This document shows positions 45,181 to 53,313 of a DNA stretch of 64,000 bases, piece after piece. Position 1 is the first letter of the stretch, and each line of letters opens with the position of its first letter. This stretch comes from Streptomyces sp. RKAG293. GTDB taxonomy: Bacteria > Actinomycetota > Actinomycetes > Streptomycetales > Streptomycetaceae. A model generated the notes under the pieces. That model had not been told where the DNA came from. It worked only from the letters and a program-made list of their open reading frames with translations, and ran no database searches. A program made the translations under genes and the position numbers. Location: contig NZ_JAJOZB010000001.1 in NCBI RefSeq assembly GCF_023701745.1, forward strand, positions 1,928,501 through 1,992,500, in the 5' to 3' direction.

Positions 45181-46218
45181 ATGAAACGCTTCGCCCCCGC
45201 CCTGCTGCTCCCGCTCGCCCTTCTGCTGACCGCCTGCGGCGGGTCGTCCGCCGCCGATGACGCCTCGGGCTCGTCGAACACCTCGGGTGGCCTGGGGAGC
45301 GTCACGCTCAACGTCGGTGACCAGAAAGGCGGTTCCGAGGCGATCCTGAAGGCCTCCGGGGAACTGGACAAAGTCCCGTACAAAATCAAATGGTCGACCT
45401 TCACCTCCGGGCCACCCCTGCTCGAAGCGGTCAACGCGAGAGCGGTGGACATCGGCGGGGTCGGCAACACCCCGCCGGTCTTCGCGGCGGGCGCCCACTC
45501 GAAGGTCACGGTGGTGGGCGCCTCGCACGGTTCGTCCGCCGGTGAGGTCATCGCGGTGCCCAAGGACTCGGATCTGAAGTCCGTCGCGGACCTCAGGGGC
45601 AAGTCGGTCGCGGTCGCACAGGGCAGTTCCGCCCACTTCCAGCTGGTGGCCTCGCTCGCGAAGGCGGGCCTGAAGCTGACCGACGTCAAGGTCAGCTATC
45701 TGCAGCCGGCCGACGCGCTGGCGGCGTTCAGCCGGGGCCGGGTGGACGCCTGGGCCATCTGGGACCCGTACACCTCACAGATCCTGCGCAACTCGGGCGC
45801 CCGGGTACTGACCACCGGGGACGGCGTCGTCAACGGACTCGCCTTCCAGGTCGCCGCGCCCGCGGCACTGGCGGACAAGAACAAGTCCCAGGCCATCGGC
45901 GACTACCTCACCCGGCTGCGCCGGGCCCAGGACTGGGCGTTCAAGCACCCCGAGGAGTGGGCGAAGGTCTGGTCGAAGGAGACCGGGCTGCCGTACGAGG
46001 TCGCGCTGGACGCGGTGAAGCGCAGCAGCGGCACGCGGGTGGCGGTGGCCGTGGACGACGCCGCGATCGCCTCCGAGCAGAAGATCGCCGACACCTTCGC
46101 CGATCTGAAGCTGATCCCGAACCACTTCACGTTCAAGGACTTCGTCGACCAGCGCTTCAACACCGGTCTGCCGGCGTCCGACACACCGGCTCGCTCCTTC
46201 GGAAAGGCCTCCTCCTGA
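45181..46218 (+). CDS. ssuA: Sulfonate-binding lipoprotein (SsuA)
   Basis: This 345-residue lipoprotein captures sulfonates outside the membrane. It has a signal peptide with lipobox LTAC (Cys 19), a short Ser/Gly linker, then the SsuA/NMT1-like binding fold: VTLNVGDQKGGSEAILKASG, RAVDIGGVGNTPPVFAAG, VADLRGKSVAVAQGSSAHFQ and FSRGRVDAWAIWDPYTSQIL. It is third in the operon. The 67-base gap before it holds imprecise repeats of CGACCTCT. Its TGA overlaps the ssuD ATG by one base (TGATG). Confidence 0.93.
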   Translation: MKRFAPALLLPLALLLTACGGSSAADDASGSSNTSGGLGSVTLNVGDQKGGSEAILKASGELDKVPYKIKWSTFTSGPPLLEAVNARAVDIGGVGNTPPVFAAGAHSKVTVVGASHGSSAGEVIAVPKDSDLKSVADLRGKSVAVAQGSSAHFQLVASLAKAGLKLTDVKVSYLQPADALAAFSRGRVDAWAIWDPYTSQILRNSGARVLTTGDGVVNGLAFQVAAPAALADKNKSQAIGDYLTRLRRAQDWAFKHPEEWAKVWSKETGLPYEVALDAVKRSSGTRVAVAVDDAAIASEQKIADTFADLKLIPNHFTFKDFVDQRFNTGLPASDTPARSFGKASS

Positions 46219-47426
46219 TGTCCGTGCACCTGCACTGGTTCCTGCCCACGGGCGGCGACGGCCGGACCCTGGTCGACCGCCACGCCTACACCGACGGCGG
46301 CGTCAAGCGCTCGAAGATCACTCCGATCAGCGGGGTCCGCGCGCCCGACATCGACTACCTGGCGCAGATCGCCCGCGCCGCCGACCAGTTGGGCTTCGAG
46401 GCCGTTCTGACGCCGACCGGCACCTGGTGCGAGGACGCCTGGCTGACGACGGTGGCGCTCTCCCAGCACACCGACCGGCTGAAGTTCCTGGTGGCGTTCC
46501 GGCCCGGCGTCATCTCGCCGGTCCTGGCGGCGCAGATGGCGGCCACGTACCAGCGGATCACCCGCGGCCGGCTGATGCTCAACGTCGTGACCGGCGGTGA
46601 CTCCACCGAGCAGAAGCGCTTCGGCGACCATCTGGACCACGACAACCGCTATGCCAGGACGGACGAGTTCCTGACGGTGGTGCGCGGGGTGTGGGAGGGC
46701 AAGCCGTTCGACTTCCACGGCGAGCACTACCAGGTGGAGGGCGGCCTGGTGGCGCTGCCGCCCGAGCCGCGTCCGCCGGTCTTCTTCGGCGGCTCGTCGC
46801 CGGCCGCGGGACCGGTCGCGGCCCGGAACGCGGATGTCTATCTGACCTGGGGCGAGCCGCCCGAGCAGGTCAAGCAGAAGATCGACTGGATCCGCGGGCT
46901 CGCCGAGGCGGAGGGCCGCACGGTCCGGTTCGGCATCCGGCTGCACGTCATCTCGCGTGACTCCTCGAAGGACGCCTGGGCGACCGCGAACCGGCTGCTG
47001 GACGACCTCGACGACGACACCGTCGCCGCCGCCCAGCAGGCCCTCGGCAAGAGCGAGTCGGTCGGCCAGCAGCGGATGCTGGCCCTGCACGGCGGCTCCC
47101 GCGACAAGCTGGAGATCTCCCCCAACCTGTGGGCCGGGGTGGGGCTGGTGCGCGGCGGCGCGGGGACGGCGCTGGTGGGCAACCACGCCGAGGTCGCGGA
47201 CCGGATCGAGGAGTACCACGCCCTGGGCGTCGAGCACTTCGTGCTCTCCGGCTACCCGCACCTGGAGGAGGCGTACTGGTTCGGCGAGGGCGTGACACCC
47301 GAGCTGGCGGCACGCGGTCTGCTCGACACCGTCCCCGGCTCCCCGCTGGCGGGAGTCCCGGCCACCAACGGCCGTCCGGCGTCCGCGCCGGGCGGTGCGC
47401 CGCTGCTGCTCGCCGGGGGGCGTTGA
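46218..47426 (+). CDS. ssuD: FMNH2-dependent alkanesulfonate monooxygenase (SsuD)
   Basis: This 402-residue flavin monooxygenase cleaves alkanesulfonates to aldehyde and sulfite with reduced FMN. It has the bacterial luciferase-like TIM barrel with the SsuD hallmarks HLHWFLPTGGDGR, FEAVLTPTGTWCEDAWLTTV (the active-site Cys), FRPGVISPVLAAQMAATYQR, GRLMLNVVTGGD and the C-terminal HFVLSGYPHLEEAYWFGEGV. The start overlaps the ssuA stop. No flavin reductase (SsuE) gene adjoins, so FMNH2 must come from elsewhere. It makes sulfite for cysteine synthesis, matching the cysteine leader upstream. A strong terminator follows. Confidence 0.94.
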   Translation: MSVHLHWFLPTGGDGRTLVDRHAYTDGGVKRSKITPISGVRAPDIDYLAQIARAADQLGFEAVLTPTGTWCEDAWLTTVALSQHTDRLKFLVAFRPGVISPVLAAQMAATYQRITRGRLMLNVVTGGDSTEQKRFGDHLDHDNRYARTDEFLTVVRGVWEGKPFDFHGEHYQVEGGLVALPPEPRPPVFFGGSSPAAGPVAARNADVYLTWGEPPEQVKQKIDWIRGLAEAEGRTVRFGIRLHVISRDSSKDAWATANRLLDDLDDDTVAAAQQALGKSESVGQQRMLALHGGSRDKLEISPNLWAGVGLVRGGAGTALVGNHAEVADRIEEYHALGVEHFVLSGYPHLEEAYWFGEGVTPELAARGLLDTVPGSPLAGVPATNGRPASAPGGAPLLLAGGR

Positions 47427-47441
47427 GCGGCGGCGGAGTTC

Positions 47442-47489
47442 GCGGCTGCCCGTCCGCCGGGAGATCGTTCCCTGCGGACGGGCAGCCGC
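47442..47489 (+). terminator. Terminator of the ssu operon
   Basis: A perfect 16-bp inverted repeat, GCGGCTGCCCGTCCGC (47442-47457) and its complement (47474-47489), with a 16-base loop starts 16 bases after the ssuD stop. It is followed by a C-run and not by T residues, which is common in this group. Confidence 0.8.
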
Positions 47490-47568
47490 CCCCCGATTGG
47501 TCTGGACCATTTGGCCGCCATCGGGATACCCTCCCACTGCCGCCGCGCGCCAAAGGGGGACAGCCGAC

Positions 47569-48528
47569 GTGAACACCTTGCACCGTATCGCCGCACTGGT
47601 CGACGCCTGCCTGCTCCCCGCCTGCCGCACCGGGCGGCTGCCGGACTGGATACGGCTCGGGCTCGACCGGGGAATGCCGGGAGTGGTCGCCTACGCGGAC
47701 ACTCCGGACGCCTCCCGCCGGATCACGGACGCGCTGCACGAGCGGCTCCCCGACGGCCTCACCGGCCGCCCGGGCGGGACCCCGAGCCCTCGCGGAAACG
47801 ATTCCGGAACCGGTGACAGCGGCAGTTCGGCGGCCGCCGAACTGGTGGGCCTGGGGGCCAACTTCCATCTCGGCGTCCGGCCGGCGCTGCGCGCCGATGA
47901 GACCCGCGTCTTCGTGACCGATCTGCAGGCGCACGGGGTCGCCGCGGCCCTCGGCCCCTTCACCGGCGAGGGGCCGCTGCGGCCGTTCGCCGAAGGCGCC
48001 GCCGCCGGAGTACGGGCGATCACCGCCGGACGGACCCCCGTTCCGGGCGGCGACGGCCTCCCGGCGACCCTCAGCGCCCAGGCCGTGACGGGCGTGCTGC
48101 GCGGCGACCTCGGGTACGGCGGGGTGGTGGTCAGCGACACCCTCGACGCACCGTCGATCGTCAACGGCTGGGGCGTGCCGGGCGCGGCCGTGCTGGCCTG
48201 GATCGCCGGGGTCGACCTGGTCCAGCTCGGCCCGGCGTGCGGCGCGGGGGTGCGCGAGGCGATCCACACCGCCGCCGCCCGCGCGGTGGCCGACGGGGAC
48301 CTCGCACCCGACCGCCTGGAGGAGGCCGCCGAGCGGGTGGCCCGGCTGCGGCGCTGGGCGTCGGAACCGCGGATGCCGGCACCGGCGGCCACGGAACAGG
48401 CCGCCGCCCACTCTTCGGCCCCTGTTCCGGGTCCCGCCTCAGCCCCTGTTCCGGGTCCCGCCTCGGCTCCCGTCTCGGGTCCCGCCTCGACCCCCGTCTC
48501 GGCGCGCGCTGCCGCCACTCACCGCTGA
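47569..48528 (+). CDS. Divergent GH3-like protein lacking the catalytic loop
   Basis: This 319-residue protein resembles GH3/NagZ-type beta-N-acetylhexosaminidases but is strongly reduced. It keeps an early WIRLGLDRGMPGVVAYADTP, a mid LHLGVRPA-like segment (LGANFHLGVRPALRADETRV) and the nucleophile strand YGGVVVSDTLDAPSIVNGWG. The NagZ signature KHFPGHG, which carries the His of the catalytic pair, is absent: the matching place reads HGVAAALGPFTGEGPL. It is probably inactive or altered. GTG at 47569 has AAGGGGGA upstream. There is no signal peptide. The C terminus is a repetitive SAPVPGPA tail. Confidence 0.65.
   Translation: MNTLHRIAALVDACLLPACRTGRLPDWIRLGLDRGMPGVVAYADTPDASRRITDALHERLPDGLTGRPGGTPSPRGNDSGTGDSGSSAAAELVGLGANFHLGVRPALRADETRVFVTDLQAHGVAAALGPFTGEGPLRPFAEGAAAGVRAITAGRTPVPGGDGLPATLSAQAVTGVLRGDLGYGGVVVSDTLDAPSIVNGWGVPGAAVLAWIAGVDLVQLGPACGAGVREAIHTAAARAVADGDLAPDRLEEAAERVARLRRWASEPRMPAPAATEQAAAHSSAPVPGPASAPVPGPASAPVSGPASTPVSARAAATHR
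48418..48505. repeat. 24-bp tandem repeat encoding SAPVPGPA units
   Basis: About three and a half imperfect copies of a 24-base unit (one codes APVPGPAS) form the C-terminal tail of the GH3-like protein. All are in frame. The repeat looks like a flexible linker with no domain behind it. Confidence 0.75.
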
Positions 48529-48572
48529 CGCCTCACGGGAAGCTTTCCGTGCCGCCCGGGGTTGGTAGAACC

Positions 48573-49688
48573 GTGAACGACTTGAGCGGAGTGCACGAGG
48601 TCGACGTCGCCGTCATCGGGGCCGGACAGGCGGGCCTGTCGGGCGCGTACTTCCTCGGCCGCGCCGGACTCCGTCCCGACGAGGGCTTCGCCGTCCTGGA
48701 CCACTCCCCCGGCCCCGGCGGCGCGTGGCAGTTCCGCTGGCCCTCGCTCACCTACGCCAAGGCCCACGGCGTCCACGACCTGCCAGGGCTTCCACTGGAG
48801 GGCGCCGACCCGGCCCGGCCCTCCGCCGAGGTGATCTCCGAGTACTTCGACCGCTACGAGCGCACCTTCGACCTGCGCGTCCACCGCCCGGTGAACGTGT
48901 CGGCGGTCCGCGAAGCGGGCGGCGGACGGCTGCTCGTCGAGACGGACGCCGGCGCGTGGTCCGTCCGCGCGCTGATCAACGCCTCCGGCACCTGGGACCG
49001 CCCGTTCATCCCGCACTACCCCGGCCAGGAGACCTTCCTCGGCCGTCAGCTGCACACCGCCGGCTACCGGGGTGCGGCGGAGTTCGCCGGCCGCCGGGTG
49101 ATCGTGGTCGGCGGCGGGACCTCCGCCGTGCAGCTGCTGATGGAACTCGCCGAGGTCGCCGAGACCACCTGGGTCACCCGCCGTCCGCCGCTCTTCCGTG
49201 AGCAGCCGTTCGACGAGGACTGGGGCCGCGCCGCGATCGCCCTCGTCGAGGAGCGGGTCAGGGCGGGGCTGCCGCCGCAGAGCGTGGTCAGCGTGACCGG
49301 CCTGGCGGCGACCGAGGCGGTCCGCGCCGCGCAGGCGCGCGGGATCCTCGACCCGCTGCCGGCGTTCGACCGCGTCACCGAACACGGCGTGGCCTGGAAC
49401 GACGGCCGCGAGCTGGCCGCCGATGTCATCCTGTGGGCCACCGGCTTCCGCGCCGCCCTCGACCACCTCGCGCCGCTGCGGCTGCGCGAGCCCGGCGGTG
49501 GCATCCGGCTGGACGGCAGCACCCGCGTCGCCAAGGACCCCCGCATCCACCTCATCGGCTACGGGCCCTCCGCCAGCACCATCGGCGCCAACCGGGCGGG
49601 GCGCACCGCGGTCCGCGAGATCCGCGAACTCCTCGCCCGCGGACCGGAGGAGCCCGCCGCCGTACGGTCCCCCGCCCTCGCGCGCTGA
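48573..49688 (+). CDS. FAD-dependent monooxygenase-like oxidoreductase
   Basis: This 371-residue flavoprotein belongs to the FMO/TrkA-like group of NAD(P)/FAD oxidoreductases. The FAD Rossmann motif is VAVIGAGQAGLSGAYFLGRA, the flavin-proximal segment is GPGGAWQFRWPSLTYAKAHG, and the NAD(P)-binding motif is VIVVGGGTSAVQLLMELAEV near residue 180. The late ILWATGFRAALDHLAPLRL is the ATGF motif of the family. The substrate is unknown. The GTG start is 44 bases after the GH3-like gene. A near-palindrome CACGGGAAGCTTTCCGTG overlaps the gap (48534-48551) and could be an operator. Confidence 0.85.
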   Translation: MNDLSGVHEVDVAVIGAGQAGLSGAYFLGRAGLRPDEGFAVLDHSPGPGGAWQFRWPSLTYAKAHGVHDLPGLPLEGADPARPSAEVISEYFDRYERTFDLRVHRPVNVSAVREAGGGRLLVETDAGAWSVRALINASGTWDRPFIPHYPGQETFLGRQLHTAGYRGAAEFAGRRVIVVGGGTSAVQLLMELAEVAETTWVTRRPPLFREQPFDEDWGRAAIALVEERVRAGLPPQSVVSVTGLAATEAVRAAQARGILDPLPAFDRVTEHGVAWNDGRELAADVILWATGFRAALDHLAPLRLREPGGGIRLDGSTRVAKDPRIHLIGYGPSASTIGANRAGRTAVREIRELLARGPEEPAAVRSPALAR

Positions 49689-49877
49689 ACGGCCGGCCGC
49701 GGGGAGCGCTAACCTTCCGCCCATGGTCAACTCGCGCTCGCGGCGGGAGCTCCCCGCCTTCCCCGGCGCCCTCACTACGGCTGCCCCCTGGGCGCTACGA
49801 GGTCGCCGGAGCACGGCACACCAGAAAACATCCGATGTCTGCTTCCCACGGCTCCTGCGCTACGGCAGTATGAGCCC

Positions 49878-50648
49878 ATGCGCGTAGCCCTCTTCGTCAC
49901 CTGTGTGAACGACATGCTCTACCCGGACACCGGGCGGGCCACCGTGGCGCTGCTCGAACGGCTGGGCGTGGACGTCGACTTTCCGCCGGCGCAGACCTGC
50001 TGCGGACAGCCCCAGTTCAACACCGGCTACCGGCATGAGACCGAGCCGCTGGTGCACCGGTACGCGGCCGCCTTCGAGGGATACGACTACATCGTGACCC
50101 CGTCGGGGTCCTGTGTGGCGATGGTGCGCGAGAACTATCCGCGGATCGGGGCGAAGGCCGCCGCCGAGGGGCGCGGCGACAACCTCGCGGAAGCGGCCGC
50201 GTCCGTGGTGCCCAGGACGTACGAACTCACGGAGTTCCTGGTGGACGTGTTGAAGGTGACCGACGTCGGGGCGTACTTCCCGCACACGGTCACCTACCAC
50301 CCCACCTGCCACGGGCTGCGGGTGCTGGGGCTCGGGCGGCGCCCGCTCGCACTGCTGGAGAAGGTCGGAGGTCTGCGGCTGCGGGAGCTGGAGGGCGCGG
50401 AGGAGTGCTGCGGCTTCGGCGGCACCTTCGCCGTCAAGAACGCGGCGGTGTCCGGCGCGATGGGCGCGGACAAGACCCGGCACATCGCCGGGACCGGGGC
50501 GGCCGCCGTCTGCACCGTCGACAACTCCTGTCTGATGCACATCGGCGGCACGCTGGCCCGGGAGGGCTCGCCGGTCCGGCCGGTGCACATCGCCGAGATC
50601 CTCGCCGCGACGGAGGAGCACCCCTACCCGATGGAAGAGGTCCGATGA
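49878..50648 (+). CDS. lutA: L-lactate oxidation iron-sulfur protein LutA
   Basis: This 256-residue protein is the LutA/YkgE subunit of the L-lactate dehydrogenase complex. It has two CCG domains, with PAQTCCGQPQFNTGY, TYHPTCHGLRVL, AEECCGFGGTFAVKNAAV and TVDNSCLMHIGG giving the cysteine sets for iron-sulfur binding. It starts MRVALFVTCVNDMLYPDTGR as expected. It is first in a three-gene operon; its TGA overlaps the lutB ATG (ATGA). No GntR-type lactate regulator or permease gene is adjacent. Confidence 0.93.
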   Translation: MRVALFVTCVNDMLYPDTGRATVALLERLGVDVDFPPAQTCCGQPQFNTGYRHETEPLVHRYAAAFEGYDYIVTPSGSCVAMVRENYPRIGAKAAAEGRGDNLAEAAASVVPRTYELTEFLVDVLKVTDVGAYFPHTVTYHPTCHGLRVLGLGRRPLALLEKVGGLRLRELEGAEECCGFGGTFAVKNAAVSGAMGADKTRHIAGTGAAAVCTVDNSCLMHIGGTLAREGSPVRPVHIAEILAATEEHPYPMEEVR

Positions 50649-52120
50649 GCGGCACGTATCTGGGGATGCCGGCCTTCCCGGAGGCCGCCGCGAAGTCCAC
50701 CCAGGACACCCAGCTGCGCGGCAATCTGCGGCATGCGACGCACACCATCCGCGCCAAACGCGCCGTGGCGGTGGCCGAACTGGAGGACTGGCCACAGCTG
50801 CGGGCCGCCGGCGCCGCCGTCAAGGACCGCACGCTGCGCCATCTCGACCACTATCTGGAGCAGTTGGAGACGGCGGTCACGGCCGCGGGCGGCGTGGTCC
50901 ACTGGGCGGCCGACGCCGCGGAGGCCAACCGGATCGTGACCGACCTCGTCCGCGCCACCGGCGAGACGGAGGTCGTCAAGGTCAAGTCGATGGCCACCCA
51001 GGAGATCGGGCTCAACGAGGCGCTCGCCGAGGCCGGCATCCACGCCTACGAGACGGACCTCGCCGAACTGATCGTGCAGCTCGGCGACGATCTCCCGTCG
51101 CACATCCTGGTCCCCGCGATCCACAAGAACCGGTCCGAGATCCGCGACATCTTCACCGAGCGGATGGGCGACTGGGGCCGGGCGGCGCCCGCCGGGCTGT
51201 CCGACGAGCCCGCCGACCTCGCCGACGCGGCCCGGCTGCACCTGCGGGAGAAGTTCCTGCGGGCCAAGGTCGCCATCTCGGGCGCCAACTTCATGGTGGC
51301 CGAGACCGGCACCCTCGTCGTCCTGGAGTCCGAGGGGAACGGCCGGATGTGCCTGACCCTGCCCGAGACCCTCATCTCGGTCGTCGGCATCGAGAAGACC
51401 ATCCCCACCTGGCAGGACCTGGAGATCTACCTCCAGACGCTGCCCCGCTCCTCGACCGCCGAGCGGATGAACCCGTACACCTCGACCTGGACCGGCACCA
51501 CCGAGGGCGACGGGCCGCAGACGTTCCACCTGGTGCTGCTCGACAACGGCCGCACCGACACCCTCGCGGACACCGTCGGCCGCCAGGCGCTGCGCTGCAT
51601 CCGCTGCTCCGCGTGTCTGAACGTCTGCCCGGTCTACGAGCGGGCCGGCGGCCATGCGTACGGCTCGGCCTACCCCGGACCCATCGGCGCCATCCTCACC
51701 CCTCAACTGCGCGGCACCGCCTCGGCGCTGGACGCCTCGCTGCCGTACGCGTCGACGCTGTGCGGCGCCTGCTACGAGGTCTGCCCGGTCGCGATCGACA
51801 TCCCCGAAGTCCTGGTCCACCTGCGGGAACGGGTGGTCGAGGGCGGAGCGGTGACGCTGCGCGGCACCCGGGCCGTCATCAAGCCGGCCAGGGGGCACGC
51901 CGCCGAGCGGGCCGCCATGCGCGCCGCCCGCTGGACGCTCGACCATCCCGCCGCCCTCCGCGCCGGCCAGCGGCTGGCCGCCCGCACGCGGCGGCTGCAC
52001 CCAGCGCGGCTGCCAGGGCCCGGGCGAGCCTGGTCCGCCACCCGCGAGCTGCCGGCCGTGCCCGCCGAATCGTTCCGTGACTGGTGGCAGCGCACCCGGG
52101 GAGAAGGAAAGAGCACATGA
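50645..52120 (+). CDS. lutB: L-lactate oxidation iron-sulfur protein LutB
   Basis: This 491-residue protein is the LutB/YkgF subunit. It has the large LUD-type N-terminal domain (KVKSMATQEIGLNEALAEAG; PAIHKNRSEIRDIF; VAETGTLVVLESEGNGRMC) and two 4Fe-4S motifs, CIRCSACLNVCPVYERAGG and CGACYEVCPVAIDIPEV. It transfers electrons from lactate oxidation. The start overlaps the lutA stop by four bases, and its stop overlaps the lutC start in the same way. The last 70 or so residues are Arg/Ala-rich. Confidence 0.94.
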   Translation: MSGTYLGMPAFPEAAAKSTQDTQLRGNLRHATHTIRAKRAVAVAELEDWPQLRAAGAAVKDRTLRHLDHYLEQLETAVTAAGGVVHWAADAAEANRIVTDLVRATGETEVVKVKSMATQEIGLNEALAEAGIHAYETDLAELIVQLGDDLPSHILVPAIHKNRSEIRDIFTERMGDWGRAAPAGLSDEPADLADAARLHLREKFLRAKVAISGANFMVAETGTLVVLESEGNGRMCLTLPETLISVVGIEKTIPTWQDLEIYLQTLPRSSTAERMNPYTSTWTGTTEGDGPQTFHLVLLDNGRTDTLADTVGRQALRCIRCSACLNVCPVYERAGGHAYGSAYPGPIGAILTPQLRGTASALDASLPYASTLCGACYEVCPVAIDIPEVLVHLRERVVEGGAVTLRGTRAVIKPARGHAAERAAMRAARWTLDHPAALRAGQRLAARTRRLHPARLPGPGRAWSATRELPAVPAESFRDWWQRTRGEGKST

Positions 52121-52800
52121 GCCACCTCGACCCCGTGAGTCCGCCGAGCGGCGCGAGCAGCCGGGAGCTGATCCTCGGACGGATCCGGCGTGCGCTGGCC
52201 GATGTGCCGCGCGACGAGCTCCCCGGCAGCGTCCCGCTGGACCGGGACTATCTGCGGGTGCACGGGACCCGGACCCCGGAGCAGACCGCCGACCTGCTGG
52301 CCGTCCATCTCGCGGACTACCGCGCGCTGGTCCACCGGTGCCCGTCCGGCGGGCTCCCGGCGCTGATCGCCACGCTGCTCGCCGAGCGCGGCGCCCGCTC
52401 CGCCGTCGTCCCCGACGGTCTGCCCGACGGCTGGCTCTCCGCCGTCTCCGGAGTGGAACTCGTCGCGGACACCCTCGCCCTGACGGCGCGTGAGCTCGAC
52501 GCGGTGGACAGCGTGGTGACGGGCTGCGCCGTGGCCGTCGCGGAGACCGGCACCATCGTGCTGGACGGTTCCGCGGGCCAGGGCCGGCGCCGCATCACGC
52601 TCGTACCGGACCATCACATCTGTGTGGTCCTGGCCCCTGCCCAGGTCGTCGACTCGATCCCCGAAGCGATGGAACGCCTTGATCCGGCCCGTCCGCTGAC
52701 CTGGATCTCCGGCCCCTCGGCCACCAGCGACATCGAGCTCGACCGGGTGGAGGGCGTGCACGGCCCGCGCACGCTGGAAGTGATCCTGGTGGACGAATGA
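52117..52800 (+). CDS. lutC: L-lactate utilization protein LutC
   Basis: This 227-residue protein is LutC/YkgG, a LUD-domain protein. Features are SRELILGRIRRALADVPRDE near the start, the phosphate-like loop AVAETGTIVLDGSAGQGRR, DHHICVVLAPAQVVDSIPEA and ISGPSATSDIELDRVEGVHG PRTLEVIL at the end. The complex with LutA and LutB oxidises L-lactate to pyruvate. ATG at 52117 overlaps the lutB stop by four bases and follows AGAAGGAAAGAG. A short terminator hairpin lies directly downstream. Confidence 0.94.
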   Translation: MSHLDPVSPPSGASSRELILGRIRRALADVPRDELPGSVPLDRDYLRVHGTRTPEQTADLLAVHLADYRALVHRCPSGGLPALIATLLAERGARSAVVPDGLPDGWLSAVSGVELVADTLALTARELDAVDSVVTGCAVAVAETGTIVLDGSAGQGRRRITLVPDHHICVVLAPAQVVDSIPEAMERLDPARPLTWISGPSATSDIELDRVEGVHGPRTLEVILVDE

Positions 52801-52805
52801 GCGCG

Positions 52806-52826
52806 CCGCCCGGTTGATCCGGGCGG
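52806..52826. terminator. Terminator between lutC and the DoxX-like gene
   Basis: CCGCCCGG-ttgat-CCGGGCGG makes an 8-bp perfect stem, with a longer imperfect extension through the flanking GCGC. It lies 5 bases after the lutC stop and 10 bases before the convergent stop, so it can serve both genes. Confidence 0.65.
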
Positions 52827-52835
52827 TCGGCGCGG

Positions 52836-53249
52836 TCAGCCCTGGCGGTGCGGGGCCGCCTGGCGGCTGACCCGCAGCGCCCACAGCACCAGCGGGACCT
52901 GGACCGGCAGTCGCGCCAGGGCAGCGTTCCTGAGCGGCGCGGGGCGGTCGCGCCAGTCGTAGGCCATCTTCACGTTGGCCGGGAAGACGGCGGTGAGCAG
53001 TCCCGCGGCGAGCAGACCGCCGACCCGGCGGGTGGCGGGAACGGCGACGGCGCCGGCCACCGCGAGTTCCACGACCGCGCTGCCGTAGGTCCAGCTGCGC
53101 GGTGTGCCCGGCAGTGCGCGCGGGATGGTCGCGTCGAACGCCTTGGGGATCAGGAAATGGGCCGCGGCCCCGCCGGCGAGCAGCCCGACGAGGAGTCGTG
53201 CGGAGCGCTCATGGGCGGCCAACGGGTACCTCCGGTGAAGGGGCGACAC
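52836..53249 (-). CDS. DoxX-like small membrane protein
   Basis: This 137-residue protein has four hydrophobic segments (LLVGLLAGGAAAHFLIP; YGSAVVELAVAGAVAVPATR; GGLLAAGLLTAVFPANVKMA; LPVQVPLVLWALRVS), with PANVKMAYDW typical of DoxX/DUF4267-type membrane proteins. The function is not established. The GTG start gives MSPLHRRYPLAAHERSARLL. It lies 64 bases from the ABC exporter gene on the same strand and could share its transcript. Confidence 0.75.
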   Translation of the reverse strand: MSPLHRRYPLAAHERSARLLVGLLAGGAAAHFLIPKAFDATIPRALPGTPRSWTYGSAVVELAVAGAVAVPATRRVGGLLAAGLLTAVFPANVKMAYDWRDRPAPLRNAALARLPVQVPLVLWALRVSRQAAPHRQG

Positions 53250-53313
53250 ATCCCCGCCGGGCGGGTCGCCGCCACCTTACCCGTGAGTAAGTTCCGGCGG
53301 AAGCCCCGTACGG

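Noticed and set aside
47442..47489. 16-bp inverted repeat considered as an insertion-sequence end
   Set aside because: It lies directly after the ssuD stop and has the geometry of a terminator; no transposase is near.
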